From: VBDM01 sp049802235
GTDB lineage: Bacteria > Pseudomonadota > Gammaproteobacteria > Burkholderiales > SG8-39
Assembly: GCA_049802235.1 (NCBI GenBank)
Contig: JBARMB010000050.1
Location: 1-64,000, forward strand
DNA length: 64,000 bases
Direction of reading: 5' to 3'
Part shown: positions 1-9,045 of the stretch, piece after piece
How positions within the stretch are numbered: position 1 is the first letter of the stretch
How the letters are laid out: each line of letters opens with the position of its first letter
Translations under genes and position numbers: made by a program
The notes under the pieces: generated by a model
The model's input: the letters and a program-made list of their open reading frames with translations, nothing else
Database searches by the model: none
What the model was told of the DNA's origin: nothing

Positions 1-428
1 ACACGCTGCCAGCCTCCGGGACACTCCTTGACATACGGGTAGTAGGTTTTCGATTCGGCGCAGTAGTACCAATATCCTTGCGACTGCTGTCCCTGCGCGG
101 CCGTCCCCTGCGGGCTGCCTCGTTCAACGTATTCCGGGGACGGCTCGACAACTACCGGCGAATAGTCGAGAGGATAGTTGTAATAGGGAGGATAGGAATA
201 CGGTGCGTAATAATATCCAGGCCAAAAAACAGGGCCACCCACGAAGACACCAAAGTGTACGTTGTGTACAGGCCGGAAAACTCCAGAGTGCACATGCCCG
301 CCCCCACCCGAATGTCCATGCCAGCTCCCATTCGAACGTCCATGCCCGACCCCAGCCAGCACCGAGCCACTTGCAACGGCCCCCGCCAGAATTAGAGCCG
401 GCACGAACATCGCTTTCACCAGCTTCAT
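1..428 (-). CDS. Tyr/Pro/His-rich exported protein, 3' end outside window
   Basis: This frame starts at an ATG at 428, with GGAGG about 9 nt upstream, and stays open to the left edge (142 codons visible), so the C-terminus is missing. The N-terminus is a typical signal peptide (residues 1 to about 25, ending SGSVLAG). Next comes a Gly/His-rich stretch (about 28-50), then a Tyr/Pro-rich stretch (about 70-90). The visible end carries YWYYC, then YYPYV and CPGGW (about 119-140). That Cys-Pro-Gly-Trp tail recurs in short exported proteobacterial proteins of unknown role. The protein is probably periplasmic or surface-exposed. No enzymatic function can be assigned. Confidence 0.75.
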   Translation of the reverse strand, partial: MKLVKAMFVPALILAGAVASGSVLAGVGHGRSNGSWHGHSGGGGHVHSGVFRPVHNVHFGVFVGGPVFWPGYYYAPYSYPPYYNYPLDYSPVVVEPSPEYVERGSPQGTAAQGQQSQGYWYYCAESKTYYPYVKECPGGWQR

Positions 429-752
429 GGCCGCATCCTCCACGCGGAAGATCAGACATCGTTAGTACTCATACTACAACTAGGATCGCAAAATACTAGC
501 TTAATTCACCCCTTAATCCTCTACGATTTGAACCTTTTTTGTAACCGCATGTTTCTCCGGATCTGGTGCAGAGCTATAACCGAAATGAGATCGGGACGAC
601 CGAGACTCGCGCCGATACGCAGCCCGCGTTTGATCGCTTGGCAAACCGGGGGCGTCCATCTACGGGCACTGGTCGGCAAGAGTCGAACTCGGCTTACGCG
701 CCCAGCGAACCCCTGCCTCGCTGTACCGGTGGTTACCAGCCTGAGGCTCGCC
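429..752. other. Intergenic region, no gene seen
   Basis: About 320 bases separate the exported protein and the cyclase. The part near 470-540 is AT-rich and could hold the promoter of the gene at 428. A T-arm-like string near 671-695 does not extend to a full tRNA. Frames here look like shadows without ribosome sites. Confidence 0.5.
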
Positions 753-757
753 TCAGG
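740..757 (-). terminator. Hairpin at the cyclase stop codon
   Basis: CCTGAGG (740-746) and CCTCAGG (751-757) form a perfect 7-bp stem with a 4-nt loop, overlapping the stop codon of the cyclase gene. No T-run follows on the minus strand, so intrinsic termination is uncertain; the hairpin may instead protect the mRNA 3' end. Confidence 0.35.
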
Positions 758-1820
758 AGTTGCCTGACGCGGAGAAGCTGACGACCCTGTCCCGGCCCTG
801 CTCTTTTGCCCGGTACATAGCCTCGTCGGCCCGTTCCATAATGGTGTCCATGCCACGCCCATGATCCGGATAACTGGCAAGGCCGATACTGACGGTAATT
901 TTTACATTTTGGTTGCGCAGTTCAAGCGGCGTCCGAGCAATCGATTCCCGAACCCGCTCGGCGACATCGCGGGAGCCGTCGGTGCCCGTGTCAGGGAGCA
1001 GTACCACGAACTCGTCCCCGCCGTAACGGGCGAGCACGTCCGTGGAACGCAACTGCGACTTGATGCCTCTCGCGATGAGACGCAGCAGCTCATTGCCTGC
1101 GTCGTGGCCGTGCTCGTCGTTGACAGCCTTGAGGTTGTCCGAGTCGATCATCAGCACGCTTACGGGGCGCGAATAGCGGACCGCCTGGCCGAAAGCCCGG
1201 TCCATGGTCAGCGAAAATCCCCGCATGTTGTAGAGGCCGGTGAGCTCGTCGGTCTCCGACAGCAGCTTCGCCTTGTTGATGCCGTAGCGGATGTCGGCCG
1301 AGAACATGGTCGTGATGTAGGCGACAAGCAGCATCGGAGCCAGTTGCGCGAGCAGCACGGTGGTGTAACTGATCGAAAGTACGGGCGATTCGATCGCGGA
1401 CCTGCCGAGGAAAACATAGCAGGCCGTAATCAATCCTATCTCGAGCAGGGTGGCGAGCTTTCCGAGCGCAAGCGCACTGGTAATGACTGGCAGGAGATAG
1501 AGGTTGAGCAGCGGGCTCTGCAATCCGCCCGTGAACCACACGACCCAGGTGATAAAAACGATCATCACCCAGGTCTCGATGGCGACTTTCCAACGCGATT
1601 CCACGCGGTAGAAGTTGACGTAGTGAAAGGCGAGAATGAAGGCCGCGTAGAAAAACAACGCTGCGGCGATCGCTGAGCGGCCGATTCCCGCGGGTCCCTC
1701 GACGACCTGGTAAAGGAGGGTCAGAATGAGAAGCAGCCACTCGATTTCAGCAACTGTCCGCGCGATACCTCTCAGTTCTTCGTGCTCGATACTGATGAAA
1801 ATATCGGGTTTTTCCGCCAT
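753..1820 (-). CDS. Membrane-bound diguanylate cyclase (GGDEF)
   Basis: A 355-residue protein that should make cyclic di-GMP from two GTP. The N-terminal half has about six hydrophobic segments (roughly 28-44, 52-68, 81-96, 104-122, 126-138, 152-172), forming an integral membrane sensor of no named type I can identify. The GGDEF domain follows, with an intact active site GGDEF at 267-271. RSTD sits exactly five residues before it, matching the RxxD inhibitory site, so product feedback is expected. The ATG at 1820 is preferred over an upstream in-frame start at 1958 because AGGAAG lies just before it and the extra N-terminus is not hydrophobic. The input signal is unknown. It stands alone, with no phosphodiesterase next to it. 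Confidence 0.92.
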   Translation of the reverse strand: MAEKPDIFISIEHEELRGIARTVAEIEWLLLILTLLYQVVEGPAGIGRSAIAAALFFYAAFILAFHYVNFYRVESRWKVAIETWVMIVFITWVVWFTGGLQSPLLNLYLLPVITSALALGKLATLLEIGLITACYVFLGRSAIESPVLSISYTTVLLAQLAPMLLVAYITTMFSADIRYGINKAKLLSETDELTGLYNMRGFSLTMDRAFGQAVRYSRPVSVLMIDSDNLKAVNDEHGHDAGNELLRLIARGIKSQLRSTDVLARYGGDEFVVLLPDTGTDGSRDVAERVRESIARTPLELRNQNVKITVSIGLASYPDHGRGMDTIMERADEAMYRAKEQGRDRVVSFSASGNS

Positions 1821-1989
1821 GTCTTCCTGCTTCCTTCTCTCAGGCCCGGACCCGGCCTCCCCTGACACAGTGTGCCACGTCATCGCCGGAAGCGAAAGAT
1901 ATCGCAAGATCTCTTCCATAAGCCGGGAAGGGTATGGGAGCTGTTCCAACCTGGGCACTGGCTAGTGTCCATCCGAATCTCTTCGGTGT

Positions 1990-2165
1990 AATCCCCCTCT
2001 CCTTGCCTGACCCTTTAACACTCGGCGAGGGATACGTTTTTCGGGGGCAAGGTCAAACTCCTTCCCCCTCAAGGGGCAGGTTCGCAGGGCGATGGGGGGG
2101 TCCGTCCGTCTGCAAATCCCATCGCCACCCCAGCTCTCCTCTTGAAAGGGAGGAAAACGCTCGGT
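1990..2165. repeat. Possible degenerate intergenic repeat
   Basis: The stretch has C-rich and G-rich blocks (CCCCCTC, CCCTCAAGGGG, GATGGGG, CTCTTGAAAGGGAGG) that pair roughly with each other. It resembles the C/G-block interspersed repeats common between genes in proteobacteria. There is no coding support. Classified from appearance only. Confidence 0.3.
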
Positions 2166-2174
2166 TAGCGAAGG

Positions 2175-3143
2175 TCAAACGGTCTCCGGCCTGATGCGGG
2201 CGTATTCCGCACAGGTGCGGCGCAGCCCCTGATCAAGGGAGATGGAAGGCCGCCAGCCAAGGGCGATGAGCCTCGAGCTGTCGAGGAGCTTCCTGGGCGT
2301 GCCGTCCGGCTTGCTGCGGTCCCAGACGATCCGGGATGTCGCGCCGACTGCGCGCTGAACGGCTTGGGCGAGCTCGGCAATGGTGAGATCCTCGCCGCAG
2401 CCGACGTTGACCAGCGGTGCCCGCTCGGCGCCAAGGAACGGTTGAAGTCGCTCCTCCGGCAGTCCCACGAGGTGCACGCAGGCATCGGCCATGTCGTCGC
2501 TGTGCAGAAATTCGCGCCGCGGCGTGCCGGTGCCCCAAACCGTCACGCTCTCCGCGCCAGCGGCCTTGGCGTCATGAAACTTGCGGATCAGCGCGGCCAG
2601 CACGTGACTCGTCTGCAAGTCGTAGTTATCGCCGGAACCGTACAGGTTAGTCGGCATCGCGCACAGATAGCGCGTCCGGTACTGGCGGTTGTACGCCCAG
2701 CACATCTCGAGCCCGGCGATTTTCGCGATCGCATAGGGGCGGTTGGTCGGTTCGAGCGGGCCCGTGAGCAGGTATTCCTCCTTGATCGGCTGCGGGCAGT
2801 CTCGCGGATAGATACAGGAGGAACCCAGGAAAAGCAGGCGCTGCACTCCACTCCTATACGCTTCGTCGATCAAATTCGTCTCGAGGACGAGATTCTGGTA
2901 GATGAAGTCGGCGGGACAGGTATTGTTGGCGAGGATACCGCCGACCTTTGCCGCGGCATGGAACACGACTTCGGGTTTTTCCGCTTCGAAGAACGCCCGC
3001 ACCGCGCGCCGATCGAGCAGATCCACTTCGGCTCGCGTGCGCACCAGGATATTGCGGTAACCCCCGGCACGCAGCCGCCGAACGATGGCGGACCCCGCCA
3101 GTCCCCGGTGGCCGGCGACGAAAATTTTCGTATCGGGCATCAT
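2175..3143 (-). CDS. fcl: GDP-L-fucose synthase
   Basis: A 322-residue NADPH-dependent epimerase/reductase of the extended SDR family. It converts GDP-4-keto-6-deoxy-D-mannose to GDP-L-fucose in the cytoplasm. The nucleotide-binding loop is GHRGLAGSA near residue 11. The SDR catalytic elements are the serine-rich GSSCIYP (about 107-113) and YAIAK (about 136-140). Length is normal for WcaG/Fcl. The start is either of two adjacent ATGs. It lies 134 bp downstream of gmd on the same strand, after a repeat element, and completes the pathway started by manC and gmd. The product would feed a fucose-containing O-antigen or capsule, but no glycosyltransferase is nearby. Confidence 0.93.
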   Translation of the reverse strand: MMPDTKIFVAGHRGLAGSAIVRRLRAGGYRNILVRTRAEVDLLDRRAVRAFFEAEKPEVVFHAAAKVGGILANNTCPADFIYQNLVLETNLIDEAYRSGVQRLLFLGSSCIYPRDCPQPIKEEYLLTGPLEPTNRPYAIAKIAGLEMCWAYNRQYRTRYLCAMPTNLYGSGDNYDLQTSHVLAALIRKFHDAKAAGAESVTVWGTGTPRREFLHSDDMADACVHLVGLPEERLQPFLGAERAPLVNVGCGEDLTIAELAQAVQRAVGATSRIVWDRSKPDGTPRKLLDSSRLIALGWRPSISLDQGLRRTCAEYARIRPETV

Positions 3144-3173
3144 CGGGTGCGGGCAGGTGTCTTAAAAGGGGCA

Positions 3174-3258
3174 GTCATTCCGGACGCGCAAAGCGCGAAC
3201 CGGAATCAGTGTCGCCGGCCGCGAAAAGTCCCTGGATTCCCGCTGGCGCGAGAATGAC
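3174..3258. repeat. REP-like element between gmd and fcl
   Basis: This 85-bp element begins GTCATTC and ends GAATGAC (inverted ends). Inside is a hairpin around GACGCGCAAAGCGCG and a GGATTCCCGC arm. It matches the general form of GTCATTCCCGC/GCGGGAATGAC intergenic repeats. A related copy is at 47773-47794. Confidence 0.55.
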
Positions 3259-3277
3259 GCTGGTGCGGGGCTCGATA

Positions 3278-4396
3278 TCATTCGTGACGATCATAGGTCT
3301 TGTGGCCGTGGCGCCGCGCCAGCTCGTCGCGCTCCGCGCTCCGCAGATCCTCGCGCACCATCTCGGTCACCAGCTCGGCGAACCCGATTGTCGGCTCCCA
3401 GCCGAGCTTTGCCTTGGCCTTGCGCGCGTCGCCGCAGAGTGCGTCGACCTCGGTAGGCCGGAAATACCGCGGGTCGATGCGCACGATGACTTGCCCGCGC
3501 TCTAGCTTTGGCCAGCGTGCCACATCGAATTGCTCGATGCGGCCGGTTTCGTCAGCGCCGCGGCCTTGCCAGGCAAGGGTGATACCGAGCTCGCCGGCCG
3601 TTGCATCGATGAATTCGCGCACGCTGTGCTGCTTGCCTGTCGCGATCACGAAATCCTCGGGCACTGCCTGCTGCAGCATCAGCCACTGGGCGATCACGAA
3701 ATCCCTGGCATGGCCCCAGTCGCGTTGGGCGTTCAGATTGCCGACGTACAGGCAGTCGAGCAGTCCCAGAGCGATGCGGGCAAAGGCGCGGGTGATTTTG
3801 CGCGTCACAAAGGTCTCGCCGCGCACCGGCGACTCGTGGTTGAACAGGATGCCGTTGCAGGCGAACAGGCCGTAGGCTTCGCGGTAATTCACGGTGATCC
3901 AGTAAGCGTAGAGCTTCGCCACGCCGTAAGGCGAGCGCGGGTAGAAGGGCGTGGTTTCCTTCTGCGGCGTTTCCTGCACCAGGCCGTAGAGTTCGGAGGT
4001 CGAAGCCTGGTAATAACGGGTTTTCTTTTCCAGCCCGAGAATGCGGATAGCCTCCAGCAGACGCAGGGCGCCGACCGCATCGGCATTCGCGGTGTACTCG
4101 GGCTCTTCGAACGACACCGCCACGTGGCTCTGGGCAGCGAGGTTGTAGAGTTCGTCCGGCTGAACCTGCTGCACGATGCGGACCAGGCTCGATGAATCCG
4201 TCATGTCGCCATGGTGCAGAATGAAGCGGCGATTCTTGACATGCGGGTCCTGGTACAGATGGTCGATGCGGTCGGTGTTGAAGAGCGAAGTGCGACGCTT
4301 GATGCCGTGCACCTCGTAGCCCTTCTCGAGCAGAAACTCGGCAAGATAGGCGCCGTCCTGGCCGGTGATACCGGTGATCAGGGCTTTCTTGGTCAT
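3278..4396 (-). CDS. gmd: GDP-mannose 4,6-dehydratase
   Basis: A 372-residue SDR enzyme that removes water from GDP-D-mannose to give GDP-4-keto-6-deoxymannose, the precursor of fucose, rhamnose and perosamine. The Rossmann motif GITGQDG is at residues 9-15. STSELYG (about 132-138) and YGVAK (about 156-160) carry the catalytic Ser/Thr, Glu and Tyr-Lys. FNHESPVRG (about 185-193) is typical of Gmd. The ATG overlaps the manC stop codon (ATGA), so the two are probably translationally coupled. Downstream is fcl. Full length, no oddities. Confidence 0.96.
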   Translation of the reverse strand: MTKKALITGITGQDGAYLAEFLLEKGYEVHGIKRRTSLFNTDRIDHLYQDPHVKNRRFILHHGDMTDSSSLVRIVQQVQPDELYNLAAQSHVAVSFEEPEYTANADAVGALRLLEAIRILGLEKKTRYYQASTSELYGLVQETPQKETTPFYPRSPYGVAKLYAYWITVNYREAYGLFACNGILFNHESPVRGETFVTRKITRAFARIALGLLDCLYVGNLNAQRDWGHARDFVIAQWLMLQQAVPEDFVIATGKQHSVREFIDATAGELGITLAWQGRGADETGRIEQFDVARWPKLERGQVIVRIDPRYFRPTEVDALCGDARKAKAKLGWEPTIGFAELVTEMVREDLRSAERDELARRHGHKTYDRHE

Positions 4397-5802
4397 GCCT
4401 TCCTGCCATAGTGATCTTCAAACCGGATAATGTCATCCTCGCCCAGATAGGAACCGGACTGGATCTCGACCAGCTCCAGGTCGATCTTGCCGTGGTTCTC
4501 CAGTCGATGCTTGACTCCAAGCGGAATGAAAGTGGACTGGTTCTCGGTAAGCAGCATGACCTCCTCCCCGCGGGTGATGCGGGCGGTGCCGCGCACCACC
4601 ACCCAGTGCTCGGCGCGATGATGATGAAGCTGCAGCGAAAGCGACCGCCCGGGTTTGACGACGATGCGTTTGACCTGGTAGCGTTCGCCGCGTACCAGGC
4701 CCTCATAGCTGCCCCAGGGACGGTGCACTTCGCGGTGGAGGTCGGCTTCTTCGCGCTTCGCAGCCTTGAGCTGGCTGACGATCTGCTTCACCTTCTGGGT
4801 CTGGGACTTGTGCGCCACCAGGACGGCATCAGGAGTTTCGACCACCACCAGATCCTCCACGCCGACGGCAGCGACAAGGCGCGATCCGGAGAGGAGGACA
4901 GAGTTCCGGGTATCGGTGGCGAGGACATCGCCGCGCAGGAGATTGCCGGCCGCATCAGTGGCGCAGCTCCGGGCGAGAGCATCCCAGGCGCCGATGTCGT
5001 TCCAACCGGCGTCCAGCGAGATGACGATGCCGTCGGAGACCTTCTCCATGACCGCATAGTCGATGGAATCCTCGGGGCTGGAGGCGAAGGCATTGCTGTC
5101 GAGGCGGATGAAGTCGAGATCAGTCTGTGCAAACTCGACGCTGTTTCTGGCGGCCCCGGTGATTGCGGGGTTGAGTCGATCAAGCGCAGCCAGATAGGTA
5201 TCGGCCCGGAAGAGGAACATACCGCTGTTCCAGAGGTAGTCGCCGCTAGCGAGGTACCGCAGTGCAGTGGCAGCATCGGGCTTCTCGACGAAGCGTCGGA
5301 GCGCAAATCCGCCAGTGACGACGGTTCCTTTCTGGATATAGCCGTAGCCGGTTTCAGGTCCAACCGGAACGATGCCGAAGGTGACGAGCTTTCCTTCCTC
5401 GGCGTGTTCGAATCCAGTCATCACCGCTCGATGAAATGCCTGGACGTCGGTGATAACGTGGTCGGAGGGAAGCACGAGCAGGACGGGTGATTCGCCGCCT
5501 CGTTTCAGCGCCCAGGCTGCAGCGGCGGCGACCGCCGGAGCAGTATTGCGGGCGACCGGCTCGAGCAGGATGTCGGCGGTCACCCCCACTTCCAGGAACT
5601 GTTCGGCCAGAAGGAAGCGATGGCTGTCGCCGGTTACCGCTATCGGCCGGGCCAGTTGCGGCAATCCAGCGAGTCTCAATGCGGTGTTCTGCAACAACGA
5701 GCGCTCGTCCACCAGCCGCAGGAACTGCTTGGGGTAATGGGTGCGGGACAACGGCCACAACCGGGTGCCGGATCCTCCACAAAGAATGACGGGGGTCAGC
5801 AT
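4393..5802 (-). CDS. manC: Mannose-1-phosphate guanylyltransferase / mannose-6-phosphate isomerase
   Basis: A 469-residue bifunctional type II PMI/GMP enzyme that makes GDP-mannose. The N-terminal nucleotidyltransferase domain opens with GGSGTRLWPLSR near residue 9 and has FVEKPD farther on. The C-terminal cupin domain of type II phosphomannose isomerase holds HHHRAEHW. The ATG at 5802 was chosen because the GGSGTR motif must lie near the N-terminus; the open frame runs 78 codons farther upstream through serS. It starts inside the serS 3' end (7-bp overlap) and ends overlapping the gmd start, so it bridges a core operon and the sugar-nucleotide genes. Confidence 0.95.
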   Translation of the reverse strand: MLTPVILCGGSGTRLWPLSRTHYPKQFLRLVDERSLLQNTALRLAGLPQLARPIAVTGDSHRFLLAEQFLEVGVTADILLEPVARNTAPAVAAAAAWALKRGGESPVLLVLPSDHVITDVQAFHRAVMTGFEHAEEGKLVTFGIVPVGPETGYGYIQKGTVVTGGFALRRFVEKPDAATALRYLASGDYLWNSGMFLFRADTYLAALDRLNPAITGAARNSVEFAQTDLDFIRLDSNAFASSPEDSIDYAVMEKVSDGIVISLDAGWNDIGAWDALARSCATDAAGNLLRGDVLATDTRNSVLLSGSRLVAAVGVEDLVVVETPDAVLVAHKSQTQKVKQIVSQLKAAKREEADLHREVHRPWGSYEGLVRGERYQVKRIVVKPGRSLSLQLHHHRAEHWVVVRGTARITRGEEVMLLTENQSTFIPLGVKHRLENHGKIDLELVEIQSGSYLGEDDIIRFEDHYGRKA

Positions 5803-7097
5803 GAGTTGCTCGTCGCTGCCGGCTCGATCGCCTTCAGCCCGTTCATATAGGGCTGGAGCGCGGCCGGAATGTCGATGCCGCCGTCGGCACGCTGATAGGT
5901 CTCTATGATGGCAATCAGCGTCCGGCCCACCGCGAGCCCGGAGCCGTTCAGCGTGTGCACGAGCTCGGGCTTGCCTTTTTCGTTCCTGAAGCGCGCCTGC
6001 ATGCGCCGCGCCTGGAACGCCTCGAAATTGCTGCATGACGAAATTTCGCGGTAGGCGTTCTGGCCCGGCAGCCAGACTTCGATATCGTAGGTCTTCGCCG
6101 CGGAAAACCCCATGTCACCGGCGCACAGCGCCACCACGCGGTACGGGAGTTCCAGGCGCTTCAGAATTTCCTCGGCGTGGCCGGTGAGCTGTTCGAGCTG
6201 CCCGTAGGATTTCTGCGGATGCGCGATCTGCACCAGCTCCACCTTGTCGAACTGGTGCTGGCGGATCATGCCGCGCGTATCCTTGCCGTAGGAGCCGGCT
6301 TCGCTCCTGAAGCAGGGCGAGTGGCAGACGAACCTGAGCGGCAGCTGCTCGAGCGGCACGATCTCGTCGCGCACGATGTTGGTGACCGGCACTTCGGCGG
6401 TGGGGATGAGATAGAGCTTTTCGCCTTCGCGGCGCGGCACGGCGAACAGATCTTCCTCGAACTTCGGCAACTGGCCGGTGCCGCGCATGCTCTCGGCGTT
6501 GACGAGGTAAGGCGCGTAAATCTCGGTGTAGCCGTGCTCCTCGGTGTGCACGTCGAGCATGAATTGCGCAATCGCGCGGTGCAGCCTCGCGAGCGGGCCT
6601 TTCATCAACGCGAAACGCGCGCCGGCGATCTTGGTGGCCGCCTCGAAATCGAGCAGCCTGATCGCCGCGCCGATATCGACGTGGTCCTTTGGCGCGAAAC
6701 CGAACTGGCGCGGCGTGCCGATGCGGCGCAGCTCGACGTTGTCTTCGGGAGACTTCCCGGCCGGAACGGATTCATGCGGCAGGTTGGGAACGCCGAGCAG
6801 AAAATCCTGCGCCCTGGCCTGGATCGTCTCGAGCCGCCCTTCGAGCTCGGCCAGCTCGTCGTTCGCCCGGCCTGCCTCGGCCATCAGCGCGGCGGCATCT
6901 TCGCCCTTCGCCTTGGCCTGACCGATGCGCCTGGCAAACTGGTTGCGCGCCGCTTGCAGTTCCTGGGTGCGCGTCTGGACCGCTTTGCGCTCGTTCTCGA
7001 TCGCCTGGAATGCGGCGACATCGAGAACGAAAGGCCGCCCCGCGAGGCGTTTCGCCACGGCTTCGATGTCGCTGCGGAACAGTTGCGGATCAAGCAT
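5796..7097 (-). CDS. serS: Seryl-tRNA synthetase
   Basis: A 433-residue class II aminoacyl-tRNA synthetase that charges tRNA-Ser (and tRNA-Sec where present). The N-terminal 110 residues form the long helical tRNA-binding arm, rich in Glu, Ala and Arg. The catalytic domain has the TAEVPVTN motif (about 230) and FRSEAGSYGKDTRG (about 263-276), typical of motif 2. The class II motif 3 is near GSGLAVGRT (about 387-395). Length is standard. It lies 3 bp after rarA in the conserved order ftsK-lolA-rarA-serS and its stop overlaps the manC start. Confidence 0.97.
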   Translation of the reverse strand: MLDPQLFRSDIEAVAKRLAGRPFVLDVAAFQAIENERKAVQTRTQELQAARNQFARRIGQAKAKGEDAAALMAEAGRANDELAELEGRLETIQARAQDFLLGVPNLPHESVPAGKSPEDNVELRRIGTPRQFGFAPKDHVDIGAAIRLLDFEAATKIAGARFALMKGPLARLHRAIAQFMLDVHTEEHGYTEIYAPYLVNAESMRGTGQLPKFEEDLFAVPRREGEKLYLIPTAEVPVTNIVRDEIVPLEQLPLRFVCHSPCFRSEAGSYGKDTRGMIRQHQFDKVELVQIAHPQKSYGQLEQLTGHAEEILKRLELPYRVVALCAGDMGFSAAKTYDIEVWLPGQNAYREISSCSNFEAFQARRMQARFRNEKGKPELVHTLNGSGLAVGRTLIAIIETYQRADGGIDIPAALQPYMNGLKAIEPAATSNSC

Positions 7098-7100
7098 GGG

Positions 7101-8414
7101 TCACTTCTTTTTTTTTGCCGCGCGGTCGAGGCTGCGCAGGTATTCGAGCTTCTCGGCGATTTTCGCTTCGAGGCCGCGGTCGGTCGGCTGGTACCACCTC
7201 TTGGCCGGCATGCCCTCGGGAAAGTAGCTCTCCCCCGCCGCATACGCCTCCGGCTCGTGGTGCGCGTAGCGGTAGTCCTTGCCGAAGCCGAGGTTCTTCA
7301 TCAGTTTCGTCGGCGCGTTGCGCAGGTGCACCGGCACCGGCCGCGACTCGTCTTCGGCGACGAAACCGCGCGCCTGATTATACGCAACGTACACCGCGTT
7401 CGATTTCGCCGCGCAGGCGAAATAGATCACCGCTTCGGCGAGCGCCAGCTCGCCTTCGGGGCTGCCCAGGCGCTCGTAGGTTTCGCAGGCGTCGAGCGCG
7501 ACGCGCAGCGCGCGCGGGTCGGCAAGGCCGATGTCTTCCACCGCCATGCGCACCATGCGCCGGCCGAGGTAGAGCGGATCGGCGCCGCCGTCGAGCATGC
7601 GCACGAACCAGTACAGCGACGCATCGGGGTCTGAGCCGCGCACCGACTTGTGCAGCGCCGAGATCTGGTCGTAGAACGCATCGCCGCCCTTGTCGAAGCG
7701 GCGCAGATTGCGCGCCACCGCGTTCTGCACGAATTCGCCGTCGATGTTCTTGAGGTCCGCGCCGGCCGCGGCGGTCTGGAGGATCTCGAGCAGGTTGAGC
7801 AGGCGCCGGGCATCGCCGTCTGCCAATCCGATGACGCGCTCGCGGGCCTGGGCGTCGAAGCTCAATCCGGGCAGCGCCCGTTGCACGGCGCGGTCGAACA
7901 ACTCGCCCAGCTCCGCTTCGGAGAGGCTGCTGAACACGTAGACCGCGGCGCGCGACAGCAGCGCGCTGTTGACTTCGAACGAGGGATTCTCGGTGGTGGC
8001 GCCGATGAAGGTCAGCAACCCCTGCTCGACGAACGGCAGGAAGGCGTCCTGCTGCGCCTTGTTGAAGCGGTGCACCTCATCGACGAACAGGATGGTGCGG
8101 CGGCCCGAAGTTGCGAGCGCTTCGCGCGCGCGCTGCACCGCGTCCTTGATGTCCTTCACGCCTGAAAACACTGCAGAGAGCGCGATGAACTCGGCCTCGA
8201 AGGCATCCGCCATGAGGCGCGCGATCGTGGTCTTGCCGGTGCCCGGCGGCCCCCACAGGATCATCGAATGCGGCTTGCCGGATTCGAACGCGAGCCGCAA
8301 CGGCTTGCCCGGCCCGAGCAGATGCTGCTGTCCGACGACTTCGGCGAGCGACTTCGGCCGCAATGCCTCCGCCAGCGGCGGCGCCGGCGTCGGTGCTGGA
8401 AACAGATCGGTCAT
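7101..8414 (-). CDS. rarA: Replication-associated recombination protein A (RarA/MgsA)
   Basis: A 437-residue AAA+ ATPase that acts at stalled replication forks and binds SSB. Walker A is GPPGTGKT (about 54-61), Walker B is FVDEVHRF (about 109-116), and the arginine-finger region follows. The C-terminal half is the MgsA tetramerisation domain (ARGFVAEDE, then RWYQPTDRG near the end). The ATG at 8414 overlaps the lolA stop (ATGA), which settles the start; the longer open frame upstream is the lolA region in another frame. The C-terminus is unusually Lys-rich (AAKKKK). Confidence 0.95.
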   Translation of the reverse strand: MTDLFPAPTPAPPLAEALRPKSLAEVVGQQHLLGPGKPLRLAFESGKPHSMILWGPPGTGKTTIARLMADAFEAEFIALSAVFSGVKDIKDAVQRAREALATSGRRTILFVDEVHRFNKAQQDAFLPFVEQGLLTFIGATTENPSFEVNSALLSRAAVYVFSSLSEAELGELFDRAVQRALPGLSFDAQARERVIGLADGDARRLLNLLEILQTAAAGADLKNIDGEFVQNAVARNLRRFDKGGDAFYDQISALHKSVRGSDPDASLYWFVRMLDGGADPLYLGRRMVRMAVEDIGLADPRALRVALDACETYERLGSPEGELALAEAVIYFACAAKSNAVYVAYNQARGFVAEDESRPVPVHLRNAPTKLMKNLGFGKDYRYAHHEPEAYAAGESYFPEGMPAKRWYQPTDRGLEAKIAEKLEYLRSLDRAAKKKK

Positions 8415-9037
8415 TCGCCGACCACGTCGGCACCCTTGGGCGGCGAGAACCGGAACAGGCCGGGATCGAGCTTCGGGTTGCGCTGAAAGGCCGTGAACTT
8501 CAGGATGGTCGTCTGGCCGAAGCTGTCCACCAGCTCCATGGCTTCGGGACCGGAGACGCCGAAACCCATCCGTATTCTTTCGAAACTGCCTTCCTTGTCG
8601 CGCGGCAGCGCTTCGAGCCACTCGAGGCCGTCCTTCGCCCCCTGGTCGGAGAGGCGGAAGGCGGCGCGCACCACGCTGTTGTCGCCGGCGAGCAGCGCCG
8701 CCGGCGTCGAGCCGAGCGCCCGGCCGAGTTTTTTCACCGTCACCTGCTTCAGGTCTTCGTCGTACACCCATACCCTGACGCCGTCGCCGACGATGAGCTG
8801 CGCATACGGCTTGACGTAGGTCCAGCGGAACTTTCCCGGACGGGAGAATGCCAGCGTCCCGCGCGATTCCTGCAGCAGCTTGCGGTTGCCATCGAAGATT
8901 TTCTGCTCGAACTCGCCCTGGGCCGACAGCGTGGTGTCGATGAATTGGGAAAAGCGCTCCAGGCTCGATGCCGCCGCGGCAAGCGGCGCGAGCATCGAAA
9001 CCAGAAGGCAAATGGCGGCGCGCAGGCAATGGGCCAT
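8411..9037 (-). CDS. lolA: Outer-membrane lipoprotein carrier protein
   Basis: A 208-residue periplasmic chaperone that takes lipoproteins from the LolCDE complex to the outer membrane. The N-terminus is a signal peptide (about residues 1-23, ending LAAAASS). The mature part matches LolA: GEFEQKIFD, SRGTLAFSRPGKFRW, then YVKPYAQLIVGDG. The start at 9037 lies 8 bp after the ftsK stop, and its stop overlaps the rarA start. This order is a betaproteobacterial and gammaproteobacterial standard. Confidence 0.93.
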   Translation of the reverse strand: MAHCLRAAICLLVSMLAPLAAAASSLERFSQFIDTTLSAQGEFEQKIFDGNRKLLQESRGTLAFSRPGKFRWTYVKPYAQLIVGDGVRVWVYDEDLKQVTVKKLGRALGSTPAALLAGDNSVVRAAFRLSDQGAKDGLEWLEALPRDKEGSFERIRMGFGVSGPEAMELVDSFGQTTILKFTAFQRNPKLDPGLFRFSPPKGADVVGE

Positions 9038-9045
9038 TGAATCGG

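Noticed and set aside
671..695. T-arm-like string (GAGTTCGACTC on the minus strand) suggesting a tRNA
   Set aside because: The T-stem has a mismatch and no acceptor, D-arm or anticodon arm could be folded around it.
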